A stretch of 9,285 nucleotides of DNA from assembly GCA_902475445.1 (NCBI GenBank), contig CABRZN010000081.1:1-9285 (forward strand). Direction: 5' to 3'. The position numbers were made by a program, and so were the translations under genes. Source of the DNA: an uncultured Collinsella sp. (GTDB taxonomy: Bacteria; Actinomycetota; Coriobacteriia; Coriobacteriales; Coriobacteriaceae). Position 1 is the first letter of the stretch. Each line of letters opens with the position of its first letter. This document shows positions 5,173 through 9,285 of the stretch, piece after piece. The notes beneath the pieces are model-generated. The model saw nothing but the letters and a program-made list of their open reading frames with translations, had not been told where the DNA came from and did not search any database.

Positions 5173-7731
5173 ATGTTTACTCCGCTTATCACTCATGATT
5201 CTGACGGCGCCGCGCTGGCGGCGCCCGTTGATGCCGCACGCCGCAATGGCGCTGCATACAAGACACGCACGATCGATGACCTTCGCATTAAGGACGATCG
5301 CCTGCGCGCCGCTATCGAGGGCACGGGGCACCTGCTGTTCGACGGCGGCATGGGCACCATGTTGCAGGCCGCTGGCATGAAGGCGGGCGCCCTGCCCGAG
5401 CTGCTCAACTTTGAGGAACCCCAGGTCATTACCGACATTCAGCGCCAGTACGTCGAGGCTGGCTGCGACGTGATCACCGCCAACACCTTTGGCGCCAATG
5501 CCCACAAGCTCGACGGCGCCGCCACCGTGGCAGATGTCTTTGCCGCCGCTGTCGCCTGCGCCCGCGCGGCTGGTGCCCGCTACGTCGCCGGTGACATCGG
5601 CCCCATCGGCGCACTGCTTCGTCCCTTAGGCACCCTCAGCTTCGACGAGGCCTATGACCTCTTTGCCGAGGAAGTGCGCGCCGGCGTCGCCGCGGGCGTG
5701 GACCTCTTTATTATCGAGACCATGACCGACCTGGCCGAGATCAAGGCGGCGGTCCTCGCCTGCCGCGAGAACTCCGACCTGCCCGTCTTTGCCACCATGA
5801 CCTTTGAGGAAGACGGCCGTACCTTCCTGGGCACGAGTCCCGAGGTCGCCGCCATCACGCTCGACGCCATCGGTGCCGACGTTTTGGGCATCAACTGCAG
5901 TCAAGGACCGGCCGAGCTCCGAGAACTCGCCGCACGTATGCTCACCGTTACCGACAAGCCCGTTATGGTGCAGGCCAATGCAGGACTCCCCCATGTGGAC
6001 GACGACGGCAACACCGTCTTTGATATCCAGGCCCCCGAATACGCCGAGGCCGTCGCCGGCATGATCGCCGACGGCGTGAGCGTCGTGGGCGGTTGCTGCG
6101 GAACCACGCCGGCGCACATGGCGGCCTTGCGCACGCTTATCGACAACCACACGCCCAGCCCGCGCCACCGCAAGCCCAGCATGTCGGTCACAAGCGCCCA
6201 GACCGTGGTGGACCTTCCCTGCGACGGCCACAAGATCGCCGTCATCGGCGAGCGCATCAACCCCACCGGCAAAAAGCGCCTGCAGCAGGCCCTGCGCGAC
6301 GGCGATCTGGACTACGTCGTGAGCCAGGGCATCAGCCAGCAGGAACAGGGCGCCGATATCCTGGACGTCAACGTCGGCCTGCCCGAGATCGACGAGGTCA
6401 AGATCATCCAACAGGCGACCGAACAGCTCCAGGGCTCCACGCTGTTGCCGCTGCAGATCGACTCCACCGATCCCGCCGCTGTCGAGGCCGCCGTGCGCCG
6501 CTACGCCGGCAAGCCCATCATCAACTCGGTCAATGGCAAGCAGCAGATCATGGATGAGATCTTTCCGCTGGTCGCCCACTACGGCACCAACGTTGTCGGC
6601 CTTACGCTCGACGAAGGCGGCATCCCCGATACCGCCGAGGCTCGCTTCGCCATCGCCGAGCACATCGTGGCCGAGGCTGCCCGTTACGGCATCGGCCCGG
6701 ACCGCGTCCTCATCGACTGCCTGGTCATGACCGCCTCGACCAACCAGCGCCAGGCCGAGCAGATCCTGCGCGCCATGTCCCTGTGCAAGGAGCGCCTGGG
6801 CGTCAAATGTGCGCTCGGCGTGTCGAACATCAGCTTTGGCCTGCCTGCCCGCCCGCTGCTGGGCTCGGTCTTTTTGGCTGCCGCCTTCGGCGCGGGCCTG
6901 GACGCCCCCATCATGAACCCGGGTTCCAAGCGCTTTATGGATACCGTCTACAGCTATCGCGTGTTGAGCGTTGAGGACGAGGGCTCGACCGGATACATCG
7001 AGCGCTATGCCGGCTGGACCGATCCGTACAAGATCGCCGCCAACCCGGCAGCTGCTCAGGCAGTATCGACCGACGCTGTGCCCGCTGCTGGCACCGCCGG
7101 CACCGACGGCAACGACGACCCGATTCGTCGCATGGTCGTCTCGGGCCGCAAAGGCGAGATCGCTGCCGAGACCGAGCGTCTGCTGGCAGACCACGACGCC
7201 ATGGACCTCATCAACAATCACTTTATCCCCGCCCTCGACGAGGTCGGAGTCCTCTTTGACCAGGGCAAGTTCTTCTTGCCGCAGCTTATGGCCTCGGCCG
7301 AGGCCGCGCGCGTGGGCTTCGATACCATCAAACGCCTGATGCCCGCCGGCGAGATTGCCGACAAGGGCAAGATCTGCGTGGCCACCGTCAAGGGCGACAT
7401 CCACGATATTGGCAAGAACATCGTCAAAATGCTGCTCGACAACTACGGCTACACCGTCTTTGACCTGGGCCGCGACGTCGATCCGCAGGAGGTACTCAAG
7501 ACCGTCAAGGAGCGCGATATCAAACTCGTCGGCCTCTCGGCGCTTATGACTACCACGGTCGTCGCCATGGAGGAGACCATCAAGCTGCTTCATTCCGAGG
7601 TGCCGGGCGTCAAGATCATCGTGGGCGGCGCCGTACTCACCCCCGAATACGCCAAGCAGATCGGCGCGGACTACTACGCCAAGGACGCCGCCGAGAGCGC
7701 GCGCATCGCCGAAGAGGTCTTTGGGCAGTAA
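5173..7731 (+). CDS. metH: Cobalamin-dependent methionine synthase lacking the reactivation domain
   Basis: This 852-residue enzyme transfers a methyl group from 5-methyl-THF through cobalamin to homocysteine, giving methionine. Modules in order follow. The homocysteine-binding barrel (about 45-325) has LFDGGMGTM at 55-63, NTFGAN at 104-109 and the zinc ligands Cys242 (GINCSQG), Cys308 and Cys309 (GGCCGTTP). The pterin-binding barrel (about 352-615) has GERINPTGK at 359-367 and DVN at 398-400. An Ala/Thr/Gly-rich linker spans 621-649. The cobalamin cap is at about 650-730. The cobalamin Rossmann domain has DIHDIGKN at 742-749, where His744 is the lower axial ligand of DxHxxG. The protein ends right after this domain. 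E. coli MetH (about 1,230 residues) has a further activation module, here supplied by the preceding gene. The start is set by AGGAG (5162-5166), which overlaps the upstream stop codon, six bases before ATG. About 40 residues precede the first domain, a longer lead than usual. The split arrangement also occurs in Thermotoga. Confidence 0.96.
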   Translation: MFTPLITHDSDGAALAAPVDAARRNGAAYKTRTIDDLRIKDDRLRAAIEGTGHLLFDGGMGTMLQAAGMKAGALPELLNFEEPQVITDIQRQYVEAGCDVITANTFGANAHKLDGAATVADVFAAAVACARAAGARYVAGDIGPIGALLRPLGTLSFDEAYDLFAEEVRAGVAAGVDLFIIETMTDLAEIKAAVLACRENSDLPVFATMTFEEDGRTFLGTSPEVAAITLDAIGADVLGINCSQGPAELRELAARMLTVTDKPVMVQANAGLPHVDDDGNTVFDIQAPEYAEAVAGMIADGVSVVGGCCGTTPAHMAALRTLIDNHTPSPRHRKPSMSVTSAQTVVDLPCDGHKIAVIGERINPTGKKRLQQALRDGDLDYVVSQGISQQEQGADILDVNVGLPEIDEVKIIQQATEQLQGSTLLPLQIDSTDPAAVEAAVRRYAGKPIINSVNGKQQIMDEIFPLVAHYGTNVVGLTLDEGGIPDTAEARFAIAEHIVAEAARYGIGPDRVLIDCLVMTASTNQRQAEQILRAMSLCKERLGVKCALGVSNISFGLPARPLLGSVFLAAAFGAGLDAPIMNPGSKRFMDTVYSYRVLSVEDEGSTGYIERYAGWTDPYKIAANPAAAQAVSTDAVPAAGTAGTDGNDDPIRRMVVSGRKGEIAAETERLLADHDAMDLINNHFIPALDEVGVLFDQGKFFLPQLMASAEAARVGFDTIKRLMPAGEIADKGKICVATVKGDIHDIGKNIVKMLLDNYGYTVFDLGRDVDPQEVLKTVKERDIKLVGLSALMTTTVVAMEETIKLLHSEVPGVKIIVGGAVLTPEYAKQIGADYYAKDAAESARIAEEVFGQ

Positions 7732-7756
7732 CACAACGGAAACAACCGAGCACCAA

Positions 7757-7794
7757 AACGTGCCGCATGCGCCACTTGGCACGTGCGGCACGTT
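7757..7794 (+). terminator. Strong hairpin after metH, possible terminator or attenuator
   Basis: AACGTGCCGCA (7757-7767) pairs perfectly with TGCGGCACGTT (7784-7794), and the stem continues inward with one wobble, one mismatch and GCC/GGC. Only two T residues follow on the plus strand, so it is a poor classical terminator for metH. On the minus strand four T residues follow, but no gene reads in that direction. It could act as a partial terminator, an mRNA stabiliser or a leader element of the next gene. Confidence 0.45.
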
Positions 7795-7839
7795 AGAATA
7801 GATAAGATTATGCTCGTTTTGGCAGATAGGAGCGCAAGG

Positions 7840-9204
7840 ATGGCGATCACGCCCGCAGAAATCGCGGAAACCCGCGGCATGGTTGAGGAACAGAACCTCG
7901 ACATCAGGACCATCACCATGGGTGTTTCGCTCATGGGTTGCGGTGACGAGAACCTCGACCGCATGTGCACGAAGATCTACGACCACGTGACGCACACGGC
8001 TGAGCATCTGGTCGAGACCGCCGAGAACCTCGAGCGCGAGTACGGTATCCCCATCGTCAACAAGCGCGTTTCCGTCACCCCGGTGGCGCAGATCGCCGCA
8101 TGCTGCAAGGATGAGGACCTCACCCCCATCGCGCACGCCCTCGACCGCGCGGCCGAGACCCTCGGCATCGACTACCTGGGCGGCTTCTCCGCACTCGTCC
8201 AGAAGGGCATCGGCGACGCCGACCGCCGCGTCATCCAGTCCATCCCGCAGGCGCTTGCCACCACCAGCCGTGTCTGCTCCAGCGTCAACGTCGCCAGCCT
8301 GCGTGCCGGCATCAACATGGACGCCGTGCTCATGGCCGCCCAGACCATCATCGATGCCGCTAAACTCACGGCCGACCAGGATTCCGTCGGCGCTTCCAAG
8401 TTTGTCTGCTTTGCCAACATGGTCGAGGACTCCCCGTTTATGGCGGGCGCCGTCCACGGCGGCGGCGAGGCCGACGCCGTCATCAACGTTGGTGTCTCGG
8501 GCCCCGGCGTTATGGCTGCTGCCTTGGAGACGCTCCCCGACTCCGCCTCGATGATGGAGGTTGCCGAAAAGATTAAGCAGACCGCCTTTAAGATCACCCG
8601 TGCCGGCGAGCTCATGAGCCGCGAGGCCGCCCATCGTCTGGGTGTCGAGAAGGGCATTGTCGACCTGTCACTGGCTCCCACGCCTGCCATCGGCGACTCC
8701 GTCGCGCGCATCCTCGAGATCATCGGCGTGGGCACCTGCGGTGGCCCGGGCACGACCTGCGCGCTCGCCATGCTCAACGATGCCGTCAAGAAGGGCGGCG
8801 TCATGGCCAGCTCCAGCGTGGGCGGCCTCTCCGGCGCTTTCATCCCCGTGTCCGAGGACGCCGGCATGATCGCCGCCGTCGAAGCCGGCGCGCTTTCGCT
8901 CGAGAAGCTCGAGGCTATGACCTGCGTGTGCTCCGTCGGCCTGGACATGATCGCCATCCCCGGCGACACCCCGGTCGAGACCATCGCCGGCATCATCGCC
9001 GACGAGATGGCCATCGGCGTCATCAACAACAAGACCACGGCCGTCCGCGTGATTCCTGCCATCGGCAAGGGCGTGGGCGACTGCGTCGAGTACGGCGGCC
9101 TGTTCGGCCGTGCGCCCATCATGCCGGTGAACCCCAACGCCGGCACCGTGCTTGCCCACCGTGGTGGACGCTTCCCGGCGCCACTGAACTCGCTCAAGAA
9201 CTAG
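7840..9204 (+). CDS. UPF0210/PFL family protein (DUF711), function unknown
   Basis: This 454-residue protein belongs to the UPF0210 family, whose members share a fold related to pyruvate formate-lyase and ribonucleotide reductase barrels but have no assigned reaction. Recognisable features are the N-terminus ENLDIRTITMG-type stretch (here QNLDIRTITMG, 18-28) followed by LMGCGD at 31-36, VNKRVSVTPV at 73-82, VGVSGPGV at 217-224, the Gly/Cys-rich GVGTCGGPGTTC at 296-307, and GLDMIAIPGDT at 367-377. Length is normal and no frame break is seen. The ATG at 7840 is chosen over two earlier in-frame ATGs because AGGAG (7828-7832) lies seven bases before it and the family N-terminus starts here. In many genomes the gene adjoins a small ACT-domain protein (UPF0237). 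None is visible upstream, where metH lies; downstream sequence is cut off. Several conserved-looking cysteines are present, but no glycyl-radical motif. It may be co-transcribed with metH if the intervening hairpin is leaky. Confidence 0.92.
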   Translation: MAITPAEIAETRGMVEEQNLDIRTITMGVSLMGCGDENLDRMCTKIYDHVTHTAEHLVETAENLEREYGIPIVNKRVSVTPVAQIAACCKDEDLTPIAHALDRAAETLGIDYLGGFSALVQKGIGDADRRVIQSIPQALATTSRVCSSVNVASLRAGINMDAVLMAAQTIIDAAKLTADQDSVGASKFVCFANMVEDSPFMAGAVHGGGEADAVINVGVSGPGVMAAALETLPDSASMMEVAEKIKQTAFKITRAGELMSREAAHRLGVEKGIVDLSLAPTPAIGDSVARILEIIGVGTCGGPGTTCALAMLNDAVKKGGVMASSSVGGLSGAFIPVSEDAGMIAAVEAGALSLEKLEAMTCVCSVGLDMIAIPGDTPVETIAGIIADEMAIGVINNKTTAVRVIPAIGKGVGDCVEYGGLFGRAPIMPVNPNAGTVLAHRGGRFPAPLNSLKN

Positions 9205-9285
9205 CTGAGGGGGACTGGCGAGGAGCCCCGGGGAGGGCAAATATATAAGGTCGCCTGCTCGGACAGTCCTGACTCGCACGGAGAG
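9205..9285 (+). other. Downstream intergenic end of window
   Basis: No T-tract terminator follows the UPF0210 gene. The stretch holds CCCCGGGG, an AT-rich TATATAAGG (9242-9250) that could be a -10 without a clear -35, and a terminal GGAGAG that might be the ribosome binding site of a plus-strand gene starting beyond the edge. Nothing firmer can be said. Confidence 0.25.

Noticed and set aside
5626..8634. 1002-codon minus-strand open frame across metH and the UPF0210 gene
   Set aside because: It spans two well-supported plus-strand genes and their intergenic gap, has no family motif and shows shadow composition (His/Asp/Gly/Val-rich).
7840..9204. Functional pyruvate formate-lyase
   Set aside because: The family name reflects fold similarity. 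There is no C-terminal glycyl-radical motif and the length is about 454 instead of about 750 residues.
1..9285. CRISPR array, tRNA gene, prophage or toxin-antitoxin system
   Set aside because: No regularly spaced repeats, no cloverleaf-like segment, and no phage or toxin-like ORFs were seen. The only mobile element is the IS200 copy.

Overview
The window looks like a chromosomal segment of a high-GC, anaerobic gut-type actinobacterium. A Collinsella-like member of the Coriobacteriia is my best guess, from the strongly GC-biased third codon positions, the class III glutamine synthetase, the two-part cobalamin-dependent methionine synthase and the UPF0210/PFL-family protein. The organism is inferred from gene content and style only; no marker gene is present.

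Layout, left to right. Positions 1-6 hold only the first two codons of a minus-strand gene that leaves the window, with a clear ribosome binding site and an upstream SOS (LexA) box-like sequence at 110-123. Roughly 165-910 is an IS200-type single-gene insertion sequence. It has a minus-strand Y1/HUH transposase (315-773), subterminal hairpins at both ends, a leader that can fold over the transposase ribosome binding site, and a GC-rich hairpin-dense non-coding tail. Positions 989-3076 (minus) encode a complete class III glutamine synthetase, ended by an intrinsic terminator at 921-957. A 426-base divergent intergenic region (3077-3502) separates glnA from the methionine genes. It carries an operator-like palindrome near glnA, an imperfect hairpin of about 88 bases and three copies of an 8-mer.

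Positions 3503-7731 (plus) form a tightly packed one-carbon/methionine operon. metF (methylene-THF reductase) makes 5-methyl-THF. A stand-alone methionine synthase reactivation-domain protein overlaps the metF stop by one base. metH follows 9 bases later and carries the homocysteine, pterin and cobalamin modules but not the reactivation module. The two proteins together make up one complete four-module methionine synthase, with metF supplying its methyl donor.

After a 108-base gap with a strong hairpin comes a complete UPF0210/PFL-family gene of unknown function (7840-9204). The last 81 bases contain no recognisable gene.

Most of the window is conserved core metabolism. The points most worth a second look are the folded metF leader, the split MetH with a cysteine cluster on its reactivation partner, and the IS200 element's occluded ribosome binding site, orphan Shine-Dalgarno sequence and structured tail.
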